DNA of 20,302 bases from a virus. Made by a program: the position numbers and the translations under genes. The notes beneath the pieces were generated by a model that made no database searches, had not been told where the DNA came from, and saw only the letters and a program-made list of their open reading frames with translations. Shown piece after piece: positions 13,822-20,239 of the stretch. The DNA lies in IMG/VR virus record IMGVR_UViG_3300034375_004574, positions 1-20,302 of that record; one strand, 5' to 3'. The first letter of the stretch is position 1, and each line of letters starts with the position of its first letter.

Positions 13822-13860
13822 GTGGCCCCGGAGAAAAGAGAAATGAAACTCCGGGGCCAC
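13822..13860 (-). promoter_or_regulatory. Perfect 12-bp GC-rich hairpin between SSB-like and primase genes
   Basis: Arms GTGGCCCCGGAG (13822-13833) and CTCCGGGGCCAC (13849-13860) pair perfectly around a 15-base loop. In the leftward transcript the loop is pyrimidine-rich. There is no U-tract after it, so it looks more like an RNA-processing, stabilising or attenuating element than a full terminator. It occupies half of the 79-base gap and ends 24 bases before the primase ATG. Confidence 0.8.
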
Positions 13861-13876
13861 GTGCCCGTCAAGCTAG

Positions 13877-14365
13877 TTATGCAAAGGGGTTACTAGCTGC
13901 GGTCTGACGGGTCTTCTTCTGGGCTGGCTGGGGAGCCTCAGAAGCTTTTGCAATTTTGACATTCTTGATGTTCTGGAACATCTTACCAGCGTTGGCTCCC
14001 TTACCAGCGGAGCTGTAAAGCTGGAGAGTTCCGCGAAGTCCGATGAGGTCTTCACGGTCTACGTCGTTGACAGCTGCACGGTCAACGCCGAGGTCCATCA
14101 GACGGGCCACATAGTAGCCCAGCTTCTGACGCTCACGGTCAGTGAGGTTCTCGGGGTCGGCAGGCAACTCAAAGAGTTCGCTCTGCTTCTTGCCCTCATC
14201 GCCTACCAAGTATTCGATGATGACCCATGCACGGTCAGGGTACTTCTGGCTACCCTGCTTGACATAGACATCTCCGACAGTAAATTCATAAATACCGTCC
14301 TCCATGTCATACGACGGAGTTTCCGCCTCACTAGTGTCAATGCCATATTCATCTAACAGTCCCAT
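13877..14365 (-). CDS. Single-stranded-DNA-binding-like protein, 162 residues
   Basis: Probably coats single-stranded DNA for the polymerase and the Sak4-like ATPase encoded just upstream. Residues 23-70 alternate polar and hydrophobic residues (GIYEFTVGDVYVKQ, then RAWVIIEYLVGDEG), consistent with OB-fold strands; a helical stretch follows at 74-108, then another strand region (GLRGTLQLYSS), and a basic, low-complexity tail ending SNPFA. That tail lacks the acidic character of typical SSB tails. It resembles phage SSB-like families found beside Sak4, but I cannot show this without a profile search. AAAGGA lies six bases before the ATG. The gene is 18 bases downstream of the ATPase gene. Confidence 0.6.
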   Translation of the reverse strand: MGLLDEYGIDTSEAETPSYDMEDGIYEFTVGDVYVKQGSQKYPDRAWVIIEYLVGDEGKKQSELFELPADPENLTDRERQKLGYYVARLMDLGVDRAAVNDVDREDLIGLRGTLQLYSSAGKGANAGKMFQNIKNVKIAKASEAPQPAQKKTRQTAASNPFA

Positions 14366-14383
14366 TATTGGTCCTTTCAGTTA

Positions 14384-15289
14384 TCAGTTGGTTTCGCCCA
14401 CGAATACGGGCTCGTCATCTTCGATGTACTCTTCGGATACGGGCACGCCTTCGTCAGGCAGTTCATCCGAGGCTAATTCTTTAGACTCGGCTTCAATCCC
14501 TCGGGTGCTGTCATTGAGCCAGTCATTGACTACCTCAATAAAGTCCTCGGGTGAAGTCATAAGGGGCAGCCCACCAATGCGAGACTTCGCATCGACTAGG
14601 GCTGACGGGTGCGATTGCACCTGTCGTTCGTAGGTTGTGTTCTTACCGATGCCTTTGATTTCGTTTGTAACGTGTGCCGTTACGTGCATCAGTTTCTGCA
14701 ACCCATCGTTGTTCTTGGGGGTAAAGCCGGGCTTGGTTACCTTCATCTTGCGGTGGTCAACAACCTCGCGTTCGTGAGCGACGAGGATGACATGCACTCC
14801 CGACAAGTTCTGAAACATCTCCACTGCCTTACGACACGCATCGCCCAATGGCTTGTACAGCCTGGCATCCAGCGCACCTGTCGGAATCTCATCCTTGGTT
14901 GCACCAATGTCCTCACGGTACAGGTCATCAAGCAGCATGTCTGCTGCGGTAGAGAACTCGTCGATGACGACAGCTCCCACCTTCTCCAAACCTTTCTCAC
15001 CCTTGGCTATTGCGTTAGCAATAATCGCAAAGTCTGAAAAGTTTTGGTAGTTCATACGCACAACATCCTTGAGCAAGGTGTCGTGGTTTTGCAGCGATAC
15101 CCAACCTTCTTTGGTATCGATGTACAGTACCTTCTGCTTTGGTTTCACAATTGCTTTTGCCAGAGCGACAGATAGGACGGTCTTGCCAGTACCAGGCTTG
15201 CCATAAAGCATTGCCATCAGGTTCTTTGACACCTTCTCCGTACCAAGGTCAGCCATTCTTGACATGATTTCATCAAGGCGGTTACTCAT
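14384..15289 (-). CDS. Sak4-like RecA-fold ATPase (phage recombination), 301 residues
   Basis: ATPase of the phage nucleotide-binding/Sak4 type, which helps pair single strands in recombination together with an SSB. Walker A GKPGTGKT (30-37, Lys36), the following strand KVLYIDTKEG (53-62), Walker B AVVIDEF with Asp110/Glu111, and a sensor-like ILVAHEREV (168-176) are visible. The C-terminal 40 residues are acidic and likely disordered. An ATG five codons upstream (15304) is in frame, but GGAG lies nine bases before the ATG at 15289 and nothing SD-like precedes 15304, so I start here. This gives an eight-base overlap with the nuclease gene, matching other junctions in the operon. Confidence 0.85.
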   Translation of the reverse strand: MSNRLDEIMSRMADLGTEKVSKNLMAMLYGKPGTGKTVLSVALAKAIVKPKQKVLYIDTKEGWVSLQNHDTLLKDVVRMNYQNFSDFAIIANAIAKGEKGLEKVGAVVIDEFSTAADMLLDDLYREDIGATKDEIPTGALDARLYKPLGDACRKAVEMFQNLSGVHVILVAHEREVVDHRKMKVTKPGFTPKNNDGLQKLMHVTAHVTNEIKGIGKNTTYERQVQSHPSALVDAKSRIGGLPLMTSPEDFIEVVNDWLNDSTRGIEAESKELASDELPDEGVPVSEEYIEDDEPVFVGETN

Positions 15290-16202
15290 TATTTGCTTCT
15301 CCATTCGTGACGCCTACTTTACGGCGCTCTCGTATTTTGTATTCAGTTCTCAGCATCAATTCGGTGTTTCCACCAATCAACTCAGTGGAACATATGTCAC
15401 GGAACGAACAGGACTGGCACACCATCTTGTTGGCTGTGCGGTAGGCCCGCTTGTTCTGCTCATCGATACTAAGTTCTTTCAGGGCTTGAATCTCAGCCGC
15501 CACGCCGAGCTGTTCCATAAAGGTATTCAGCACGCGGTCAGTGTTGGGTTTGAGAATCATAAAGTAATTCATTGAGTCAGCTGCTGGTGTTTTCAGTTTT
15601 CGTGTGCGCAACATGTTGTATGCGCCGTAAGCAACCTCATGCCCCATTGCCCGCAGTGCCCCAATGTACTTGGGTATTTGTGGTTGCAGGTCTGTTTGTT
15701 CTGGGGTGTAGAAGTCGTACACAAACTTGTGGTCGATGACTACGTACCTGCCTTCAGGGTCTTGCACAAGCATGTCTACTACAAATGGGTAGCTGCTTTG
15801 TGTGTCTGTGTCGTAGATGAGACTGAACTCTGCCTCTACTGCGAGCACACGCCACCCGTTCTTGACCATAAACTCGTTGGCAAAGTATCCCCACTCTTCG
15901 TGGAACAGTATGTCGTGCAGCATGGCCCTGTTGTTTGCGTCTGTGTAGCCTTCGTCCATTACCTCTCGGTACACAGAGTATGCACGTTCCAGAGCAAGGT
16001 CGAAGTTTTCTAGCTGACCCTTTGCCGTATCCGACAGGCTCAGTAGGTGTGCGTAGAATGCTTCGAGTATGCGGTGACCTGCTGTGCCGGTTGCCAATGA
16101 TTGGCTTGTGCTGATGCGCTCTAGGCTGAGGCCGTAGCCATAGTAGTGCTTTCTCCGGCACAGCAGGTAGCTGTCCACCTCTGAATGGCTGACACTAGGC
16201 AT
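15282..16202 (-). CDS. Cas4/RecB-like PD-(D/E)XK nuclease with predicted 4Fe-4S cluster, 306 residues
   Basis: Exonuclease likely to make single-stranded ends for recombination. The Cas4/AddB-type layout is visible: N-terminal SYLLCRRKHYY with Cys15, GTAGHRILEAF with His43, VEAEF with Glu123/Glu125, VVDML with Asp143, VIDHKF with Asp157 and Lys159, a Q/Y helix LQPQIPKYI (172-180), and C-terminal CQSCSFRDIC with Cys262, Cys265 and Cys271. Cys15 plus these three would bind an iron-sulphur cluster, as known for Cas4 and AddB. No CRISPR array or other cas gene is present, so this is a phage recombination nuclease, not an adaptation protein. It overlaps the oligoribonuclease gene by eight bases. 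Confidence 0.88.
   Translation of the reverse strand: MPSVSHSEVDSYLLCRRKHYYGYGLSLERISTSQSLATGTAGHRILEAFYAHLLSLSDTAKGQLENFDLALERAYSVYREVMDEGYTDANNRAMLHDILFHEEWGYFANEFMVKNGWRVLAVEAEFSLIYDTDTQSSYPFVVDMLVQDPEGRYVVIDHKFVYDFYTPEQTDLQPQIPKYIGALRAMGHEVAYGAYNMLRTRKLKTPAADSMNYFMILKPNTDRVLNTFMEQLGVAAEIQALKELSIDEQNKRAYRTANKMVCQSCSFRDICSTELIGGNTELMLRTEYKIRERRKVGVTNGEANNE
15299..15302 (-). promoter_or_regulatory. Shine-Dalgarno GGAG that decides the start of the Sak4-like gene
   Basis: GGAG on the minus strand, nine bases before the ATG at 15289. It overlaps the alternative upstream ATG at 15304 (ATGGAG), which argues against that ATG as the start. Confidence 0.6.
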
Positions 16203-16767
16203 CTAGGTCATCCGGTTCGTTGTGTGTTCCTAGTTCTTGTACGAGTGAGAGATACCGCTTGTACAGATTGAATGTGTCAACGATGTCTTCCATTGCACGG
16301 TGTACTGTTTCGCGTTCCTTCTCTCCGACAGAGTAGTAACCCTGTGAGTCGAAGAACATGCGCAAGGTGCTGACATCCATGTGTCGGTGGCTTAGTCTGC
16401 GGTCAAGGCGAGGCATCCAGTTGCGAATGAATGCTCTGTCGAAGTGAACGCTTGCACCGGCGAGGGTAAGTAATCCCTCTGGGTAGTGCTTGTCTAGTTC
16501 CTCAAGGATTTGGTCTTCAGCATCCTCGGGGAGAACGGTGCCAAAGTACTCCATGTCTTTCAACAAGTCGTTCTCTGTGTGCATTGTCTGCACAAAGATG
16601 TCTTGCTGCATTAGCTCCCAGCCAATCTTGTCTGGGGTGATGAGCACTGATTGCTCTTCCGTTACCTGTTCGTGATGGTCCGACAGAAGCCAGCCAATCT
16701 CAAGCATACGGTCATTGTCTGGGTCTAGCCCAGTTGTTTCAAGGTCAATCCACAAATACATTGTCAT
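16195..16767 (-). CDS. orn: Oligoribonuclease (DEDDh exonuclease), 190 residues
   Basis: Degrades 2-5-nt RNA, and perhaps short DNA, to mononucleotides, which would feed nucleotide recycling during infection. Signature: LWIDLETTGLDP with Asp8/Glu10, VQTMHTENDLL (matching the Orn HT-x-SGL region), SVHFDRAF with Asp110, HMDVSTLRMF (129-138, close to Orn YLDVSTLKEL) and VHRAMEDI with His156 and Asp161. The length equals that of bacterial Orn. The match along the whole chain makes Orn more likely than DnaQ. The first ATG abuts GGAG, while AGGA is five bases away; the ATG two codons on (six bases from GGAG) is also possible. This is the first gene after a 33-base gap containing a short palindrome. 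Confidence 0.9.
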   Translation of the reverse strand: MTMYLWIDLETTGLDPDNDRMLEIGWLLSDHHEQVTEEQSVLITPDKIGWELMQQDIFVQTMHTENDLLKDMEYFGTVLPEDAEDQILEELDKHYPEGLLTLAGASVHFDRAFIRNWMPRLDRRLSHRHMDVSTLRMFFDSQGYYSVGEKERETVHRAMEDIVDTFNLYKRYLSLVQELGTHNEPDDLDA

Positions 16768-16785
16768 CTCCGTCCTGTTTCAGTG

Positions 16786-16800
16786 ATGGTAGCGTACCAT
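16786..16800. repeat. Short perfect palindrome upstream of the oligoribonuclease gene
   Basis: ATGGTA-GCG-TACCAT: six-base arms around a three-base centre, filling much of the 33-base gap directly after the HNH stop codon. It could be a small RNA hairpin or an operator half-site pair; it is short enough to be chance. Confidence 0.4.
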
Positions 16801-17373
16801 CTATTCGGTGTCAACATTAGCAAGCAACTTGTGTTTCGTTGCCCACCATGTCTCGTTATCTGCAATCTCTTTATCAGTTGCTTTAGTTTCCGTGTCATGT
16901 TTCTTGCAGATGTATTCCTCCAACGGCATGAAAGGCTCATCCGCTGGTGGTCTAGGTCCGTAGTACTTATTGTTCAGGGCGTGCCATCTGTTGTGACACG
17001 TACTACAGATACGGTGTACGTTGTCTGGGGCATTGTTGATAACATTCTTGTCCGGCCCATGGTGACGGTCACCTTTGTCGGGGCCTTTAGTTGGCTGTAT
17101 AACGTTGCCAAAGCAACCGATAATTGGCTCGACTCCCCCACCTGCGTACCTCAATCCTGCCCACTCACACTTCATGTCTTTGAAGATTGGGTACATCATC
17201 GCAGCTCGCTTACGACCTGTCGAGGTGATGTCAGTAATCTCTGAGGGCTCCGACATGGGGCGACCAATACCCTTGGACTCAACCTCAAGCACTGTGTAAT
17301 CATCCTGGTGCGGGTTATACAGTTCGAGGTTCTTACTAATCCAAGCCTCGTCAAACAAATCAATGTCACTCAT
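16801..17373 (-). CDS. HNH endonuclease with zinc-binding cysteines, 190 residues
   Basis: DNA nuclease of the HNH/beta-beta-alpha-metal class. The core spans 99-131: RHHGPDK (103-109), NAPDNVHRIC (114-123) and CSTCHNRWH (123-131). Cys69, Cys87, Cys123 and Cys126 could bind a structural zinc. The N-terminal 60 residues are unfamiliar and may be a DNA-contact arm; the C-terminal 50 are charged and helical. The start overlaps the SNF2 stop as ATGA, with GGGAG seven bases upstream. This tight fit suggests a settled operon member and not a recent homing insertion. Its partner may be the SNF2 helicase; cutting of host or phage DNA is inference. Confidence 0.85.
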   Translation of the reverse strand: MSDIDLFDEAWISKNLELYNPHQDDYTVLEVESKGIGRPMSEPSEITDITSTGRKRAAMMYPIFKDMKCEWAGLRYAGGGVEPIIGCFGNVIQPTKGPDKGDRHHGPDKNVINNAPDNVHRICSTCHNRWHALNNKYYGPRPPADEPFMPLEEYICKKHDTETKATDKEIADNETWWATKHKLLANVDTE

Positions 17374-19289
17374 AGTATCGCTCCCGTCCTCATTGCCTCA
17401 CTCAAACTTTCTGCTGTCATCTCAGCATCTTCATCTCCCATTGTATCTTGGAAGGCTGACACCATCTGTTCTTTACGGTGAATTGTGTTCGACATCCACG
17501 TGTCGATGCTTGCCGGGATGCGGTAAATGTACACGTCGTTCTCCAGCTCCTGCCCAATGCGGTCTGTCCTCGCGTAAGCCTGGTCCCTCTTGCCTGGATT
17601 CCATTCCTCGTCGATAATGTGCGTTGCAGTTGCAGCGGTCAGGTTCAACCCCGTCCCACCAGTTTTGTAGTTGCACAGAATGATGTCCCATTTCGGCTCC
17701 TCTCCTCGTGCCAAGTAAAAGTTATTCTTCACTTCCTCACGTACCTTACGCGGTGTTGCACCTGTCAGCAGTGCGACACGCAAACCGTTTTCTTCAAGCA
17801 AATCTTTGAAACCCTCAAGTGCTGTGGTGAATTGGCTGAACACTACCTGACGCCTGCCCTCAGCATGTAACTGCAGTATCTGGTCAAGTGCTGCATCTAA
17901 CTTGCAAGACTCACGCACCTCTTTACCGACAGAAAACACTACGTCACCGTCAGAATTCTTCAGCTCGATACCTGCAGGCCACACGTTAGCCTGTCGCTTG
18001 CGTGTAATCAACGCAATCAGGTGCATAATCGTCATCTGTTCACCACTGTCAAGCATGATTTGTGCCCGCTCCGACAGTTGGCGCACAATCTTGTACTGCT
18101 TCTTGTACGACTCCCTGTCCATATCGACACGCACAATGTGTTTCCTCTGCACTGGCAACACAATGCCAGCATCCTCACGTGTCCGAGCCAAAAACCTGCC
18201 AGCAATCAAAGGCTTCAGGTTATCCAACTGACCGTCACGAAACTCAACCTTGCCCGAATGGTAATTCGTAATACAAAACGACTGCAGAAACTGTGACTTG
18301 CGGGCGAACAACATGGGGTCACACAAATGCAACAGCGCATAGATGTCCATAGGACTGTTCAGGATAGGCGTGCCCGTAGTAAAGCACACGTTTTTCAGGC
18401 TTTTGCTCGACAACCACTCATCAAGTTTGTACGCATACCTCACAGGGGTCAGGTCACCCTTGCGCCAACCACAGGACTGACAAGGCTTTAGCTTCTTATC
18501 AGCGTCATGCAAACCCTTCAACGAACCTTTGCAACGAGGGCACACGTTATCAACCTTGATAAGCATTTCAATGTATTTGAAATTAGATGTGGACGTGTTC
18601 TTTAGGTTATGCGCTTCATCCACAATCATCGTGTCTATGTGCCACGACATAAGCTTCGCCAACAAATCTTTGTCTTTGCGCCAAATCTCAAAATTTACGA
18701 TGACAACCATGTCATCACTAGCCATTATTTTTTCCATCAGGGCATGGCGCGTTTTAGGTGTTTTCTTATACAAGTTGATGACCTCACGGTGCGGGGCAAG
18801 CGTCATCACCTCACCAGCGAACTGGTCACAAATGTCAGCCTGACAAACTATAAGAACCTTACGAGCTTCCACAAGGTCGAGCCATCCGATGGACTGTCGG
18901 GTCTTCCCCAAGCCCATGCCATCACCCAGAATCCATCGCTTCGCACCTGCACCAAAGAGAGCACCGCGCCATTGGAAGGGAAGAATAGCTCCAACGTCAT
19001 CACCACCGTCGTACCATGGGGTTCCCTCGGCTCGCTTTCGATACTTCTCCTCAAGTCGGGAAACATCTGACTTAACCTGATTGGCTTGCGCACGGGACTC
19101 TTGTCGTCGTTGCTCAGCTTCCTCTCGTCGCCGTATCTCCGCAATATCTTTTCGATTTCGTTGCTCGGCTTTTTCTTCGTCCTCCAACTGCCCCAAAAGT
19201 TTGGCAATCTCATCACGTTTCTTATCAGCCTTAGCAATATGGTCACGCCTACGTGTCTCAAGGTCAGAAACCTCCTCAAATAAACTCAT
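17370..19289 (-). CDS. SNF2-family DNA helicase/translocase with inserted zinc ribbon, 639 residues
   Basis: ATP-driven double-stranded-DNA translocase. Residues 1-88 form a highly charged coiled coil (Glu/Arg/Lys/Gln repeats). Helicase motifs: Walker A LGDGMGLGKT (121-130, Lys129), DEAH (224-227), TTGTP (304-308), then motif V GGTGLNLTAA (544-553) and motif VI ARTDRIGQ (573-580). A zinc ribbon, Cys250/Cys253 and Cys270/Cys273 (CPRC, CQSC), is inserted between the DEAH box and motif III. AGGAG lies nine bases before the ATG, which overlaps the microprotein stop as ATGA. Phage SNF2 proteins are known but their roles are poorly defined; DNA remodelling, recombination or protein displacement are options. 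The 4-base overlap with the HNH gene suggests they act together. Confidence 0.93.
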   Translation of the reverse strand: MSLFEEVSDLETRRRDHIAKADKKRDEIAKLLGQLEDEEKAEQRNRKDIAEIRRREEAEQRRQESRAQANQVKSDVSRLEEKYRKRAEGTPWYDGGDDVGAILPFQWRGALFGAGAKRWILGDGMGLGKTRQSIGWLDLVEARKVLIVCQADICDQFAGEVMTLAPHREVINLYKKTPKTRHALMEKIMASDDMVVIVNFEIWRKDKDLLAKLMSWHIDTMIVDEAHNLKNTSTSNFKYIEMLIKVDNVCPRCKGSLKGLHDADKKLKPCQSCGWRKGDLTPVRYAYKLDEWLSSKSLKNVCFTTGTPILNSPMDIYALLHLCDPMLFARKSQFLQSFCITNYHSGKVEFRDGQLDNLKPLIAGRFLARTREDAGIVLPVQRKHIVRVDMDRESYKKQYKIVRQLSERAQIMLDSGEQMTIMHLIALITRKRQANVWPAGIELKNSDGDVVFSVGKEVRESCKLDAALDQILQLHAEGRRQVVFSQFTTALEGFKDLLEENGLRVALLTGATPRKVREEVKNNFYLARGEEPKWDIILCNYKTGGTGLNLTAATATHIIDEEWNPGKRDQAYARTDRIGQELENDVYIYRIPASIDTWMSNTIHRKEQMVSAFQDTMGDEDAEMTAESLSEAMRTGAIL

Positions 19290-19384
19290 CGGTTTCTTCT
19301 CCTACGCCCAGGCGTAAGCAAATAAATCGTAACTCCGAACAAATACAAACTTCCAAAACCCATCAAAGCAGCTAACTCAACCAT
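19286..19384 (-). CDS. Single-span membrane microprotein, 32 residues
   Basis: A tiny gene between the 70-residue unknown and the SNF2 gene. The protein is one hydrophobic helix (about 4-24: LAALMGFGSLYLFGVTIYLL) followed by TPGRRRRNR, a strongly basic tail that by the positive-inside rule would stay in the cytoplasm. Support: GGAGG nine bases before the ATG, an eight-base overlap with the upstream gene (ATGGTTGA) and a four-base ATGA overlap with SNF2. The function is unknown. A small inner-membrane regulator, an anti-host toxin-like peptide, or a tether for a neighbour are all possible. Confidence 0.72.
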   Translation of the reverse strand: MVELAALMGFGSLYLFGVTIYLLTPGRRRRNR

Positions 19385-19589
19385 TGCTTCTCGCCTCCAA
19401 TATCTTCATCGCCTCGTTGTGCCTCAAGTAGGCAAACTGGTAAGGCAACTGGTTACGTGTTGTCGGGTGCGGATACCTTCGAGCCAAACGTGCATACTGC
19501 TCAATTTCTTTGCGTAACTGTGCCTCGTCCATGTCATACAAATCATCAACCCACAATTCATTAGGGTCACTGAACTCGTCATCAATCAT
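19377..19589 (-). CDS. Acidic/helical protein of unknown function, 70 residues
   Basis: Unrecognised. The N-terminal 25 residues are very acidic (MIDDEFSDPNELWVDDLYDMDE); the rest is a charged helix (QLRKEIEQYARLARRYPH) and a second helix (YLRHNEAMKILEARSNG). The frame opens at a TTG (19604), with ATGs at 19595 and 19589. GGAGG at 19598-19602 is only two bases from the first ATG but eight from the second, so I start at 19589. That also gives the eight-base overlap seen at neighbouring junctions. An acidic N-terminus could mimic DNA or bind a basic partner; that is speculation. Confidence 0.75.
   Translation of the reverse strand: MIDDEFSDPNELWVDDLYDMDEAQLRKEIEQYARLARRYPHPTTRNQLPYQFAYLRHNEAMKILEARSNG
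19394..19398 (-). promoter_or_regulatory. Shine-Dalgarno GGAGG for the 32-residue membrane protein
   Basis: GGAGG on the minus strand, nine bases before the ATG at 19384 and inside the end of the 70-residue gene. It is the main support for the start of this very short gene. Confidence 0.65.
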
Positions 19590-20019
19590 TTTCATTACCT
19601 CCAATCAACGTGAACCAATCAGGCTTATCAGCGTGCTCCTGCAACTGCCTGCCCAACAGAATCAGATTCGTACCCAACGCCTCCAACACCATGCCCTGCT
19701 TATGCACTGTGTCGGAATCATTGGCTCGGTCAATGCGCACAAACTGTGCAAGCTTGGGTGACACTTTGGCAACCCACTCAACCCACCCCTCACGAGGCAC
19801 GTCACCAGACAACCTAATCACCTGCTCATCCAGCACATCAGGCTTGGCCATGTAATACATTGTCGGGTGCTTGCCCACCTTGGTCACTCGCTCATCAGCG
19901 TCCACAATCTTTTTGATTGTGTTGTAAGACACCTTGGAGCGGAAAGCAACGTCACCGATAGTCATCGGCGCATTAGCGATAGCCAACGTGAACAACACCA
20001 GCGTCTCCTTACTACTCAT
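19582..20019 (-). CDS. Winged-helix DNA-binding protein (candidate regulator), 145 residues
   Basis: Residues 5-60 look like a winged helix-turn-helix: helix ETLVLFTLAIANAP, then TIGDVAFRSKVSYNTIKKIVD (20-40) as the HTH with recognition helix from about Ser31, then a wing DERVTKVGKHPTMYYMAKP (42-60). The second half (75-135) is helical with no family I recognise and may dimerise or bind a ligand. It overlaps both neighbours by eight bases. A role in controlling phage early genes or modulating host transcription is likely from the fold, but the target is unknown. Dyads that might be tested as sites are at 11941-11970 and 16786-16800. Confidence 0.72.
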   Translation of the reverse strand: MSSKETLVLFTLAIANAPMTIGDVAFRSKVSYNTIKKIVDADERVTKVGKHPTMYYMAKPDVLDEQVIRLSGDVPREGWVEWVAKVSPKLAQFVRIDRANDSDTVHKQGMVLEALGTNLILLGRQLQEHADKPDWFTLIGGNEND

Positions 20020-20239
20020 CAGCCCATGCCCTTTCGTCTTTCATACGGTCATGGGCTTCATCAGCCATGTCCCAAATCGTGTCTCTCTGGTATTCGTGAA
20101 ACGCCTTACACTTGGGGCACTCCCACTCACCCATCTCCACTGTGGCGTACACGACAATCGACAACAAAATCTCGTCATCAAACCCACATTGGTCACACGT
20201 GACAAGCCTGTCCTCTAGGTATGACTCTTCAAACTGCAT
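20012..20239 (-). CDS. Zinc-ribbon protein, 75 residues
   Basis: Two Cys pairs, TCDQCGF (Cys15, Cys18) and ECPKCKAF (Cys41, Cys44), separated by a beta-rich stretch (ILLSIVVYATVEMGEWE), form a classic zinc ribbon. An acidic/basic helix follows (DTIWDMADEAHDRMKDERAW). GAGGAG lies seven bases before the ATG. Zinc ribbons of this size bind nucleic acid or protein partners; no specific function can be assigned. Its end overlaps the winged-helix gene by eight bases, and its start overlaps the end of an upstream gene. Confidence 0.8.
   Translation of the reverse strand: MQFEESYLEDRLVTCDQCGFDDEILLSIVVYATVEMGEWECPKCKAFHEYQRDTIWDMADEAHDRMKDERAWADE

Noticed and set aside
13843-13871. Possible sigma-70 promoter (TTGACG, 17 bases, TTTCAT) in the SSB-primase gap
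   Set aside because: The -10 matches only four of six and sits in the loop of the strong hairpin. In an A/T-balanced 79-base gap this is not better than chance.
15282-16202. Cas4 as part of a CRISPR system
   Set aside because: No spaced repeats, no cas1 or cas2 and no leader anywhere in the window; neighbours are phage recombination genes.
16801-17373. HNH gene as a recent homing element
   Set aside because: Its start overlaps the SNF2 stop by four bases, no neighbouring gene looks interrupted, and no flanking duplication is visible.
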